NCBI GenBank assembly: GCA_025667525.1
Contig: CM046877.1
Location: 295,178,364 to 295,242,363, forward strand
Direction: 5' to 3'
Source: Glebionis coronaria
Lineage: Eukaryota > Streptophyta > Magnoliopsida > Asterales > Asteraceae
Length of the DNA stretch: 64,000 nt
Position 1 is the first letter of the stretch. Every line of letters starts with the position of its first letter. A model generated the notes under the pieces. That model worked only from the letters and a program-made list of their open reading frames with translations, did no database searches and was not told the origin of the DNA. A program made the translations under genes and the position numbers. This document shows, in pieces, positions 44,669 to 57,165 of this stretch.

Positions 44669-47653
44669 TGTAACACCCCATTTTGATAAATGGAATGTCA
44701 CGCATGATTATGGCGTGTCATCAAAGCATGCAAGGTGATATGTAGTAAAACATACATGACCATAGGGAAAACCGGAATCAAACATCGGTTCCCAAACATA
44801 AGCCCAAAACATAACAAAGTAAATGAACTGAATGAAAGACTAAACAAGCATAAATATATGAAGGAAACAGGAGAAGAAGTCTATGGCAGCTTCCATCCTA
44901 TGCATGTCCTCCAAATGCTCGAGTCTTGGGTACCTGCCGTTTTGGGACATGGAAAGGAAAGTAACGGCTGAGCAAGACGCTCAGTGCACGGATGTACAAT
45001 AAAGCATGAAATAGGATAAGCATGTAACATATAACAGCGGAAGACTAAGTACTGAGTAAACTGGTTAAGTATCATGAAAACTGGTTTTATAGTTTGAAAA
45101 GCCTTATGTTTAACCTGTGAAAACTGTTTTAACATATATATACCATAGCCCATATAGGTCATGAAAAGGTCACGTGCATGAATACTTGGAGGGGTGACCT
45201 CATCATGCTGATTAGAGGGGATGCCTCTAATTAATATACTGATTTGGGTAGGAGGGATCAGCTCCTTGTGAAGGGTGCAAGGCACACACCACATTCACCA
45301 TGATAAACTGAATAAAACATGTAACTAGGATGCACCCATACGCCCCGACTGATATAATAATATGGCCAAACTGAAAAGGGACGCCACGAGCAATCACTCC
45401 GCCGTGGGGAAGTCATAACATCGGTGCCTCCAATGCTATGGTTATGGTACCTCCATAACTAGGTGAAACTGGTCATGCTTGTATATGGCTATAGTTTATG
45501 CTAAATTAACATAAGCAGTTCAAAACAATAAAACAAATGCTGGGGAAAACAGTTGGCTGCATACGGGGAAATCCTAATAAGGAAGGAATGTCCATACTGA
45601 AAGGACGGGAATCCGTACCTCAAGTCCAGTGAAATGAACGGAAGAAAGACTCCTACTTCTGGATCACTAATGCTACATGAATACACACGTGTATAAGTAT
45701 CGATTCACTGATTACGTACTGGGTTCTGTGTCTTGTTATAGCTGGTTTGGTATGTTTTAGGTCATGGTTCACTGTTTAAAGCCTTAAACTGTGTTTATCT
45801 AGTATTCTGATTAATCTGATTAAGTATTACTGTTGTTTCATGTATTAATATACTTACTGTATAATAATAAGTAACTTTCCAAAAATAGCAGGTTTCCAAA
45901 AATAGAAAGTTTCCAAAAATAGAAAGTTTCCAAAAATAGAAAGTTACCCAAAAATAGAAAGTTTCCAAAAATAGAAAGTTTCCAAAAATAGAAAGTTTCC
46001 AAAAATAGAAAGTTTCCAAAAATAGAATTTACTGCCTAAAATAGATTAGTTTCTAAAAATAGAAAGTTTCCAAAAATAGATCAGCTGCCTTAATTAAATA
46101 AGTTTCCATATATAGAAAGTTTCCATGATTAGATTAGCTGCCTGAAATAGATTGATTTCCATATATAGAAGGTTTCCATAATTAGATTAGTTGCCTTATT
46201 TAATTAAGTTTCTATAAATAGAAGTTTCCATAATTAGAATTAAGCTGATTACATAAGCTAACATATAAGTCTAAGTGTTTAAGCTTATTTCTTAAGTCAT
46301 ATGATATAGTGTATAGTTTAATTATTATTTCATGTATTTTAATTAAACTATAGGTTAAGCATTTTAATTAAAGTGTAACATGTATTAATTAAAATGAAAT
46401 GAAAATACTTAGGTTAAAACGTGTATTATTATTAATAATAATATAACCTAAGTCATGTCTAAATTAATTAATTATAGGCATGTTTTAATAATTAATTAAT
46501 TAATTATAACTTATAACATAAAATACTTAGGTTAAATTAATGTCATGATAAACTAATAATTAAAATAACCTAAGTCATGATTTAATTAATATTTCATGTT
46601 ATTAATTAATTATATCCTAAGTTCATGATTCATAAAAATTACATGTAACATAGATCATGATTTTAACCAACGAACCATGAATCGGGTATGAATTCGACAC
46701 CGTACCCCGGGCCAAACCCGGGGCACACGTGTCCCCTTGCTGCCGTGGGTCCCACATGAGCCAACCAAGACCAATTGTGGTCTTGGTGGTGGCGGCAATA
46801 GCAAACCAAACCCCCCTCGGGTTTGTTTTGCTAGGCGGCTAGAAACAAACACCCCTTTAAATCATTCCTTAATTTTATTTAATACCAAAACATGTTAGAT
46901 CAATGATTAATTATCTTGTTTTCATAAGAAAAATAATAACATGTTCATGAAAATAATCAAAGATTAAAAGAATTAAAAAGAATTAAAAAGAAGGGTTAGA
47001 AAGGTATACCACTATGTAGCTTGGAAAAAGGATGAACAAACACGTATTCTAACACTTGTTTTTAAGATCAAAATCAAACAAACACCCTCTAGTGGTGGTG
47101 TTTAGGTGGCGGCACAAAGGAGGCAAAAAGGAGAGGAGAAAACTCTTTTTAGGGTTTTGATGTTTATTTCTTGAAAATGGAAAATGAAACATGTTTTTAC
47201 TTTTACCCCCCTTAACTTGTAAAGTCCATGGGCTAAGCCCATTTCATGCATGTGTGCCGTGGGTATGGGGGCCCCACATGGGGTACCCGTACCTTTCTCG
47301 TGTCCCGATGTTTCGTGTTCGTTCGTGGTTAAACGTGCTCGTGTTTAACGTGTTTCTGTTTAATCTAACGTGTCGTTTATCGTAAACTTAACGCTCGTAA
47401 ATATATTATAAGTATTTACGTAATTATTTTAGTTAGTATTTTAAATGGTGTTCATGATTTAATTATGTTCACGTGATATATTATTAACTGTTTATCATGA
47501 GTTCGTACGTAATCGATACTTGTCATGTCATACACGTATGCACTTGCTTGATTATTAGCACATGAATGTGATCAATACTACATGAGGTAAGTTTTAATCT
47601 AGGACGTACGATCTTAAGGGCACTATTCATGGTAAAAGCATGCGGGTTTTACA
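44669..47653 (-). mobile_element. N3 3' LTR
   Basis: 2985 bp. It contains the 17-bp minisatellite (45890-46025) and a very AT-rich part (46250-46640). The open frames inside it are repeated in the other LTR and match no family I recognise. Confidence 0.92.
45890..46025 (-). repeat. 17-bp minisatellite in N3 3' LTR
   Basis: Tandem copies of AAAAATAGAAAGTTTCC with a few variants; one unit fewer than in the 5' LTR. Confidence 0.9.
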
Positions 47654-47666
47654 ATTCTTCCCCCCT
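47654..47666 (-). promoter_or_regulatory. N3 polypurine tract
   Basis: - strand AGGGGGGAAGAAT adjoining the LTR start TGTAAAACC. Confidence 0.85.
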
Positions 47667-47869
47667 AAAAAGAATAATTCGTCCCCGAATTATAGATAAA
47701 GCAACTGAAAGCGAAACATACCCGAATCAAACTGGAAAGGTATGCAAAATAACGGAAATGAAGGTGACATGGTAGAAGGGAACGTGGAACATGACATGTC
47801 TTGAAAAGACATGGAACGTGACGTGACTGAAAGGACATATCTAATTGATAAGAGAAAAAAATGGATAAG

Positions 47870-48030
47870 AAGTCTGGATGAACTTGTCCGTTTCCAAGTG
47901 GCCTCCCTCTTGGAACGGTTCCTTCAGAAGATCCTGACACTAATGATAAATCTTGGTCCTCCTGACCTTGACTTGGAATACGAAGAAATTCTTGGTTATC
48001 AACGGAAGGTAGATCCCTTAAATTCGATCG
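47870..48030 (-). pseudogene. N3 chromodomain-like remnant
   Basis: Across shifted frames the - strand shows KVRRTKI, then RNRSKREATW, then a TSYPFF-like end, the pattern of a gypsy integrase C-terminal chromodomain (... VKVLW ... EATWE ... YP.LF). Its location at the 3' end of the internal region fits. Weak but position-consistent. Confidence 0.45.
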
Positions 48031-49104
48031 AGGAAATAAGAGTTAACGTGCAAGGGTACTGAAACGTTACGATGTAAGACCATCTGACTTAACTGATAAT
48101 TTGAAACGATGCGCGAGACATAAAGAAACGTAGTACGTGAAACATTTTGAACGTGATACGTGAAAAATTTTGAACGTGCTACGTGGAGATATGGCGAGTG
48201 TAGTATGAGTAACCATATCGTGATCCATGATACGTGTAACATATTTTGATCATGATATGAGGAACGTGGAATGAACATGACATGTGAGACATATCGTGAT
48301 CATAGAATATAGTGGCGGTAACGCCAAACGCTACAAGGTGAGACGTGGAATATGACGTGAAACGTCTATCTGATGATGGAGGGTTATACTAAACTTGGGT
48401 CTGGTCTCACAAGTTCTTGCAACTTCCAGAACGAGAAGAGAAATGAACGTAGAATCGTAAGCCAAAATACGATCATGAACGTGAATAGTGTCATGAACGT
48501 GAGCGCGAAAGCAAGTCGTGGAATTAGAATGAAGACGTGAAGTAAGTTAGGAGTACAATTACGAATCTTTGTCTGACCCGATAGCTGAGGGATTGCCAAG
48601 TGATCGGATGAGCCTTGGCTGGAACATGTTTGTTCAATCTGTTGGTTCTGAAATCCGTACGGATGTAGGGATTCTGCAGACTTGATCAAACTGTTGACAA
48701 TAACCCAGATAGCATCATGCTTCTTCTGAGTTTGCTGAAATCTGGTAACTAAAATCCATGGAGATCTTGTCCCTTTTCGATTCACGATTTCATATGATGA
48801 AAACATACCCGTCTGTTGGTGTCCTATCTTAGCCTGTTTGTATAACAGGTATGAAGATATGAACATAACTGTATCCTGCTTCGTAGAAACTTGATACATG
48901 GAAGGTTGCGAAACTCTGAGTCTCTGAATCTAGACTTCTCCTAGCGTAGGATTTTATAGAACACCTAATGTAGTGTCGGGTTCTCTTCTTTACTCATAAG
49001 CTGAGTCATGGTAAGCTTAACCGTAGAATGCCCTGTGATTCAGCGTGTCACTGAAATCAAACAGAATTGATATCGGAAAGAATTCCAGGGTAAAATTTCT
49101 CTTG

Positions 49105-49488
49105 TCATAGAATTTGCAACGTAGTGCAGATATGGTCTTCCTGTTCTTCTCTAGGCTTAGAGGAAATCAAGTTATCCTCAATGAAAACGCTGATGAATTT
49201 GTTTAGGAGTTCATGGAAACTCAATTTATTAAGTTCATAATGCGGTTGGAGCATTGATGAGACTAATTCAAAATCATAAATCTGGCATGACCGAGTCGTG
49301 CACGAATAGCAGTCATGGACATGTCCTGCTTTTTCACTCGTCACTGTTGGCAGCATGATTGTGAGTTCGATCTTGGAAAAGTGATTAACACTATACGGTT
49401 GATTGGACATGTTGTCCATATGTGGAGGAGAATAACGGTCATGAATGGTGATTTGTTTAAGTCGACGGTAGTCGACACATAATCTCAT
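49105..49488 (-). pseudogene. N3 reverse transcriptase remnant
   Basis: The open frame begins MRLCVDYRRLKQITIHDRYS, which matches the conserved gypsy RT segment after the catalytic fingers; similarity fades within ~50 residues. The catalytic YxDD is not found. No function is possible. Confidence 0.75.
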
Positions 49489-51897
49489 GGTACCATCCTT
49501 CTCCTTGTAGGTTCTCCTGGAATGTATAGGAAGACTTTGGAATAATCAACTGGCTATGCGTAAATGAGTTAAGTGGTCGTGTCTTACTGACAGCTAGAAT
49601 ATTTTAGCGACCATGGCTAACAATGCACATGCTTGTAAGCATAGATAATTGCATAGATTTTCCTGATGGAAATCAAACTGAATGTATTCAGGAGCCTGAA
49701 CATTACTGTACATAATTATGAATCATAGCATGGTGTGGTGTTCATAGTCCATAATTAGGATAACCTTCAACTTGTGTCTGTCCGAGGAAATGCGTTTGCA
49801 GCTTGGGTCTCATCATTAAGCTGAAGGAAAACCTTCGTATACGTGGGAATACGAAAGGCGTCCTTCATGGTCATGAATATATGAAGTCTGGTGAAAGAAA
49901 TGAAAGGGACATCGGCAACGTGACAGTTCTCACTGATGCGCCGATAATGGTATTGAAATTCTTGTGGCCTGATTAATACATGGCACAACAACATAGATAT
50001 ACCCTTGGAGGGTACCCTGAATTTCTTAGAAATGTTCCACAATTAGACGTGAGTCATGTGTCTTGACTCGTGTCTTGGGGAATGTGAGCGTGACATATGC
50101 CTTGACTGGTATCTTGACATGTGTCCTCAGAAAGTATACGTGAGACATGTGTCTTGACTGATGTCTTGACATGTGTCTCGAGATGTGAAACAATTAGAAC
50201 TACAAATAATAGGTTAATATGCCAGAATTTGTGGATCGGTTGGACTACTGATCATTTGTATGTCTGATCACGTCCGCGGCCAGAGCCTCGGTTGCGATTT
50301 CTAGGATATTTCTGTCATGGTAGTGGTTACTATCGTCTTGTCTGTAGGTTCCATGACGGTCATTCTCATGACCGTGACTCATGTAACTATTTAGCTGAGT
50401 GACTGGCTGGTACTGGTTTGCACTCATATGGCTGAAATGACAGCTGAACGACGTATGACATGTAACTATGAATTTAGGACAATGATTGATGGGAATTGTC
50501 TGATGGTGAAGCATCTTCTCGTCCAATTGCTTTGCTCCGACGCCTTTGTCTTCGTCTTTTAGAATCTCCAGGTTGTGAACAACATCAGAATCAGCATCTC
50601 GTAGCGTCTCCCAACATCAGCAGCATCAACCTTCAGTGACATCTCCAAGCTATGAGCGGCATCGACAACCTTGTAGAATATCAATAAGTGAACATACGCC
50701 TGATATGATTTAGAATCGACTAGCGAATACTCGTGAAGTATTGCAAGTGGAATACACATGGATTAAGGTACATGTAATACACATGAAATACGGTACGTGG
50801 AGTACACATGGAATACACATGAAATGATCGGTATGGGCTCGATCATTTGTCCTGATTTAAGGAAAGTAAACCGGTTAAACGGTTAGGAAAACCATCATGA
50901 TAACCTGGCATTATTAGCATAGACATCATTCTGGTTGCATAGAGAAACGCTAAAGTGTGGTTACCCAAAATTCAACGATGATTTGCCTGACAGCATGATC
51001 AATGAAAACCAACCATGATTATCATGAAAGCATGATTAGAGAAATCTAACAATGTCTTGCAGGGCAACGTAAATAACAAAAGAGGCATGAAACATAATCA
51101 ACATGAAGACAGAATTATCATGAGGAAACATGAAACCATCTATTACGAAGAAGTGTATAACATAATCAGCATGAAACTGAAGTTAACCATGACAGTATGA
51201 AGGCATACTTGACATAAAAACATAATAACTTATGATGGGACATGAAAAAATTTTTATGCCAATTTAAATCATGAGAAAAATTTTATGCAAGAAAAACAGT
51301 GCATGAATGCGTAATGTAGTTTATAAAACCTTTATGTGTGCGAGGGAACGCCTATGGGTCGGTTCCAAAACAAAAGACATGGCGAGGGGACGCCTATGGG
51401 TCGGTCCCAAAGTTAAAAGTTTCGATAAAAGCACATGCGACCAAATAGGGCCAGTCCTGTACCAACCATTACTTAGTCAAAATTCCTGCAACAGATGACA
51501 TATGATATAAATGCATGAATGCATGGAACATAATAATTAAAAGTCATTGTCAAAACTTAACAGAAAAAATTTTATGTGAAAATTATGAACTACTGAGGTT
51601 CAGTTCACATAATCACAGTTCACTAGGAACATCATGCATAAACACTGACACATAACTAAGTATGGATGACGGTTGTTCATTCCACATTAGTAAGACGATA
51701 CTGGTGAAAACATCATGGTGAAAACAACAAGGTGCTGAAAACGTCATGGCTAAAACAAAAAGGTGCTGGAAACATAATGGTTAAAACAACAACGCGCTGA
51801 AACATCAATACGTGGAATAACAAACGTTGGCTTAGGAAGCTCCTGGTGACTACCCACTAGTCACAGGTCGAGTTTTTGAGCCTACAGGTCGAAGCCT

Positions 51898-51911
51898 TGG
51901 CTCTGATACCA
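51898..51911 (-). promoter_or_regulatory. N3 primer binding site (initiator Met tRNA)
   Basis: - strand TGGTATCAGAGCCA, fully complementary to the plant initiator tRNA-Met 3' end, four bases from the LTR. Confidence 0.92.
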
Positions 51912-51915
51912 TAAT

Positions 51916-54900
51916 TGTAACACCACATTTTGATAAATGGAATGTCACGCATGATTATGGCGTGTCATCAAAGCATGCAAGGTGATATGTAGTAAAACAT
52001 ACATGACCATAGGGAAAACCGGAATCAAACATCGGTTCCCAAACATAAGCCCAAAACATAACAAAGTAAATGAACTGAATGAAAGACTAAACAAGCATAA
52101 ATATATGAAGGAAACAGGAGAAGAAGTCTATGGCAGCTTCCATCCTATGCATGTCCTCCAAATGCTCGAGTCTTGGGTACCTGCCGTTTTGGGACATGGA
52201 AAGGAAAGTAACGGCTGAGCAAGACGCTCAGTGCACAGATGTACAATAAAGCATGAAATAGGATAAGCATGTAACATATAACAGCGGAAGACTAAGTACT
52301 GAGTAAACTGGTTAAGTATCATGAAAACTGGTTTTATAGTTTGAAAAGCCTTATGTTTAACCTGTGAAAACTGTTTTAACATATATATACCATAGCCCAT
52401 ATAGGTCATGAAAAGGTCACGTGCATGAATACTTGGAGGGGTGACCTCATCATGCTGATTAGAGGGGATGCCTCTAATTAATATACTGATTTGGGTAGGA
52501 GGGATCAGCTCCTTGTGAAGGGTGCAAGGCACACACCACATTCACCATGATAAACTGAATAAAACATGTAACTAGGATGCACCCATACGCCCCGACTGAT
52601 ATAATAATATGGCCAAACTGAAAAGGGACGCCACGAGCAATCACTCCGCCGTGGGGAAGTCATAACATCGGTGCCTCCAATGCTATGGTTATGGTACCTC
52701 CATAACTAGGTGAAACTGGTCATGCTTGTATATGGCTATAGTTTATGCTAAATTAACATAAGCAGTTCAAAACAATAAAACAAATGCTGGGGAAAACAGT
52801 TGGCTGCATACGGGGAAATCCTAATAAGGAAGGAATGTCCATACTGAAAGGACGGGAATCCGTACCTCAAGTCCAGTGAAATGAACGGAAGAAAGACTCC
52901 TACTTCTGGATCACTAATGCTACATGAATACACACGTGTATAAGTATCGATTCACTGATTACGTACTGGGTTCTGTGTCTTGTTATAGCTGGTTTGGTAT
53001 GTTTTAGGTCATGGTTCACTGTTTAAAGCCTTAAACTGTGTTTATCTAGTATTCTGATTAATCTGATTAAGTATTACTGTTGTTTCATGTATTAATATAC
53101 TTACTGTATAATAATAAGTAACTTTCCAAAAATAGCAGGTTTCCAAAAATAGAAAGTTTCCAAAAATAGAAAGTTTCCAAAAATAGAAAGTTACCCAAAA
53201 ATAGAAAGTTTCCAAAATTAGAAAGTTTCCAAAAATAGAAAGTTTCCAAAAATAGAAAGTTTCCAAAAATAGAAAGTTTCCAAAAATAGAATTTACTGCC
53301 TAAAATAGATTAGTTTCTAAAAATAGAAAGTTTCCAAAAATAGATCAGCTGCCTTAATTAAATAAGTTTCCATATATAGAAAGTTTCCATGATTAGATTA
53401 GCTGCCTGAAATAGATTGATTTCCATATATAGAAGGTTTCCATAATTAGATTAGTTGCCTTATTTAATTAAGTTTCTATAAATAGAAGTTTCCATAATTA
53501 GAATTAAGCTGATTACATAAGCTAACATATAAGTCTAAGTGTTTAAGCTTATTTCTTAAGTCATATGATATAGTGTATAGTTTAATTATTATTTCATGTA
53601 TTTTAATTAAACTATAGGTTAAGCATTTTAATTAAAGTGTAACATGTATTAATTAAAATGAAATGAAAATACTTAGGTTAAAACGTGTATTATTATTAAT
53701 AATAATATAACCTAAGTCATGTCTAAATTAATTAATTATAGGCATGTTTTAATAATTAATTAATTAATTATAACTTATAACATAAAATACTTAGGTTAAA
53801 TTAATGTCATGATAAACTAATAATTAAAATAACCTAAGTCATGATTTAATTAATATTTCATGTTATTAATTAATTATATCCTAAGTTCATGATTCATAAA
53901 AATTACATGTAACATAGATCATGATTTTAACCAACGAACCATGAATCGGGTATGAATTCGACACCGTACCCCGGGCCAAACCCTGGGCACACGTGTCCCC
54001 TTGCTGCCGTGGGTCCCACATGAGCCAACCAAGACCAATTGTGGTCTTGGTGGTGGCGGCAATAGCAAACCAAACCCCCCTCGGGTTTGTTTTGCTAGGC
54101 GGCTAGAAACAAACACCCCTTTAAATCATTCCTTGATTTTATTTAATACCAAAACATGTTAGATCAATGATTAATTATCTTGTTTTCATAAGAAAAATAA
54201 TAACATGTTCATGAAAATAATCAAAGATTAAAAGAATTAAAAAGAATTAAAAAGAAGGGTTAGAAAGGTATACCACTATGTAGCTTGGAAAAAGGATGAA
54301 CAAACACGTATTCTAACACTTGTTTTTAAGATCAAAATCAAACAAACACCCTCTAGTGGTGGTGTTTAGGTGGCGGCACAAAGGAGGCAAAAAGGAGAGG
54401 AGAAAACTCTTTTTAGGGTTTTGATGTTTATTTCTTGAAAATGGAAAATGAAACATGTTTTTACTTTTACCCCCCTTAACTTGTAAAGTCCATGGGCTAA
54501 GCCCATTTCATGCATGTGTGCCGTGGGTATGGGGGCCCCAAATGGGGTACCCGTACCTTTCTCGTGTCCCGATGTTTCGTGTTCGTTCGTGGTTAAACGT
54601 GCTCGTGTTTAACGTGTTTCTGTTTAATCTAACGTGTCGTTTATCGTAAACTTAACGCTCGTAAATATATTATAAGTATTTACGTAATTATTTTAGTTAG
54701 TATTTTAAATGGTGTTCATGATTTAATTATGTTCACGTGATATATTATTAACTGTTTATCATGAGTTCGTACGTAATCGATACTTGTCATGTCATACACG
54801 TATGCACTTGCTTGATTATTAGCACATGAATGTGATCAATACTACATGAGGTAAGTTTTAATCTAGGACGTACGATCTTAAGGGCACTATTCATGGTAAA

Positions 54901-54917
54901 AGCATGCGGGTTTTACA
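51916..54917 (-). mobile_element. N3 5' LTR
   Basis: 3002 bp, near-identical to 44669-47653; the 17-bp length difference is one minisatellite unit. Confidence 0.92.
53137..53290 (-). repeat. 17-bp minisatellite in N3 5' LTR
   Basis: Same unit as at 45890, one extra copy and one aaaatt variant. Confidence 0.9.
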
Positions 54918-54922
54918 CTTAG
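54918..54922. repeat. Target site duplication CTTAG, right copy (N3)
   Basis: Matches 44664-44668. Confidence 0.92.
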
Positions 54923-55863
54923 CCAATTAAGTCAAAGTTTTGGGTTTTCGAGTCGCCTATAGGATCTTTCAAATTCTTAGACTTTTTCAAGTTTTAGAAA
55001 TCGCGTTTTAAAGTTCCCTTGATAAACGACTCTCTAGGATCAATTATAGGAACTTGCGAAAAGTTCTTGTTCTTAACCCGTGAGAGTTAAGACTTTCGCG
55101 TTTTATAGCTCCCTATATAAAAGCCTAGCAAAACTTGACTTAAACACGTTAAGGATACTAGCTAGAGTAAACTAAGATAAGTAAACTCGGTTGAGTCAAA
55201 AGATTCACAACGTTTGAAAACTAAAACCACTTTATTAAAGATTTATTCTAGTAAAGAAAGAAAATAACTATACAAAGGGAAAAACTAATAGGCCAAAATA
55301 GATCAAAAATTTTGAAAAATATAGAAAAATTGATTTCCCGGTTAAAATGAGGACAAATACAAGGAAAAGACCACTTAACTTCGATAGAAGTCCCCCCTAC
55401 ACTGAAGATAAACATTGTTCTCAATGTTTAAGCATGTGGGAGTGAACTCCCCTACACTTAGGACATTGTGCACTTTGTTAAATCTTTCTAAGGAAGAGAC
55501 AACTAAAGAGATTCCTATTTTATGATTGAGAAAATATAAAATAGTGAATCGAAAAGAGTTTAGGATGGAACCGGGAAGAAGTGAACACGGAATCACGGGT
55601 CGTCAAGAATCATCAAGAGTGGATCATTGAGCGCTCGAATCCCTGATTAAGAAGTGAGGAGAGGAAATAACAAACCAAAGGGTCTCCCCTACACTTATGA
55701 TAAAGAAAGCTAAAAGATAGATGCATGGGTTGCCTCCCAAGAAGCGCTTGATTTTTGTTAACCGAGTCGTGAGCCTGACTCGACCTTGATCATCAACGGA
55801 AGAAACATGAAACATATCCACCAGGATCGAAGACATAGTTTTCGTCCATCAAATAGCACAAGC
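54923..55863 (-). other. N2 3' noncoding region, proximal part
   Basis: Continues N2 past N3. Holds the palindrome (55409-55428), polypurine-tract-like copies (55391-55402, 55448-55459, 55685-55696) and, on the - strand, a GGGAGGCAACCC motif near 55735 that matches the array at ~20675. Confidence 0.7.
55409..55428. promoter_or_regulatory. Conserved 8-bp-stem palindrome, N2
   Basis: - strand AAACATTGAGAACAATGTTT: stem identical to the array copies, one base changed in the loop. Confidence 0.8.
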
Positions 55864-56214
55864 TTAAGGCGAACAAGGCAAGCCAAAGAAGAGTAGGCAA
55901 GGTTCCCTTAAGCAGCGATGGAGCACGGTGGAAGCAAGGGTGAAGTGGTGCAAGCATGTCTTCAATAATTCCAAAGATTTTCCTTTTATTTCATCAGGTG
56001 GATACTGAGATGGCTTAAAGATTTCAATACCGGGGTCGAACACCTTTTCCTTTAAGGGAAAATAGCACTCAGGCTCAGCAGAATGGGAAGAAGATCCGCG
56101 AAGAAGCACAACCTCGTCCTCAGAAGTGGGACAAAGAGGTGTTAACTCATACGTGCTGCGGATATTGGTGTCGACCGGTTTCTTCTCCTTTGAAAGAATG
56201 TTCTTCAAATCCAA
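55864..56214 (-). pseudogene. N2 C-terminal tail of gag-protease polyprotein
   Basis: 116-codon frame following the protease/acidic frame in a different register. It contains VFDPGIEIFKPSQYP; element O has a comparable IFDPSIRI near its own C-terminus (62840). No RT-like sequence. The natural end of the N2 coding region is probably the stop at 55864-55866. Confidence 0.55.
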
Positions 56215-57165
56215 AGTAGGATCAAGACGATAATCTTCAAATTATAAGGAGGAGCATCACTCTCATGAGGGAAGTAAGTGTTAAGAAACGTAGAGAAGTC
56301 TTCCTCAAATGAGTAATCGTCCAAAGTAGGATCGAGTGATGGTGGAGGATCTTCATCATGTGAAGAATCGCTCGAAAGAGTATCGGCCTCATCGAAATCA
56401 TCATACGTGGGCATATCAGGATACTCAGAAGTAAGGTCATCATAATCATCCGTATCTGAGCTAGACTCATCATCATAATCATCCGAGTCTGAGCTAGATT
56501 CATCATCATAAGCATCAAAGACCGGTGGCGAATCATAAATGGGAGAAGGGTCCAAATTGGGGAGAGAATCATCCACATCATCTTCAAAAAGTGGATTATC
56601 ATCGCAAGACTCGAATAGAGGATTGTTGTAAACGACAAAGTCATCGAGCACATTAACCATATTCACAGATTCTCGTCCTCCAAAGGATTTTCCTGTAAGC
56701 TTCCCCATTTTAAAAATTTGTGAATCATTCCCGACTCTTAAGATTAACTCACCTTCGGCCACATCCACTAAAGCTCGTCGGGTTCTCAAGAATGGCCGAC
56801 CAAGTATTAAAGGAATACGAGGGTCCATTTCATAATCAACAACGACGAAGTCCACCGGGAAAGTAAATGTGCCAACTTTAATGAACACATCTTCGGCAAT
56901 ACCAACGGGGTAAGCGAGAGTGCGATTTGCAAGTTCAAGAGTCATCTTTGTGGGAGTGAGGTCGGGCAATGATAGTGTTTTCCAAACACTCAAAGGCATA
57001 AGATTAATACTAGCCCCGAGATCAGCAAGGGCAGTAAATTCTTCAGTTTTGTTGAACACGCAAGGCAACACAAAACGACCGGGATCTCCAAGCTTTTCCG
57101 GAAGTTCTTTAAGAATAACTGCAGAGCAGTTTTCATTTAAGCGTGTGTTGGCGAGTTCAATAAGC
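56205..57165 (-). pseudogene. N2 protease and acidic region
   Basis: Contains [20 protein letters not shown] (aspartic protease motif DLGAS), ILGRPFLRTRRALVDV and GELILRVGND, then a long acidic tract of repeated DDYDDESSSD-type sequence (codons ~165-260). A frameshift near 57165 separates it from gag. Where the intact element proceeds to RT, N2 has only the acidic tract and a short tail. Confidence 0.85.

Larger units (their letters stand above)
47667..51897 (-). other. N3 internal region
   Basis: Apart from the two remnants above I find no conserved gag, protease, RNaseH or integrase. Short local repeats occur: two copies of a GACGCCTATGGGTCGGT(C/T)CC-containing unit at ~51340-51410, and acgtgaaacat/gtgtcttgac-type simple repeats at ~48100-48300 and ~50050-50190. 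Confidence 0.6.
44669..54917 (-). mobile_element. Element N3: chromovirus-like Ty3/gypsy element with decayed interior
   Basis: 10,249 bp, CTTAG duplication, LTRs of 2985 and 3002 bp with TGTAA/TTACA ends, initiator-Met-tRNA primer site and polypurine tract, all on the - strand. The interior (4.3 kb) holds only eroded RT and chromodomain traces. LTRs differ by about six substitutions and one 17-bp repeat unit, so insertion is recent while coding capacity is long gone. Confidence 0.9.

Noticed and set aside
44735..45294. Duplicated open frames at 44735-45294 and 51982-52541 as a duplicated host gene
   Set aside because: Both lie inside the two N3 LTRs and are copies by virtue of LTR duplication; no family resemblance.
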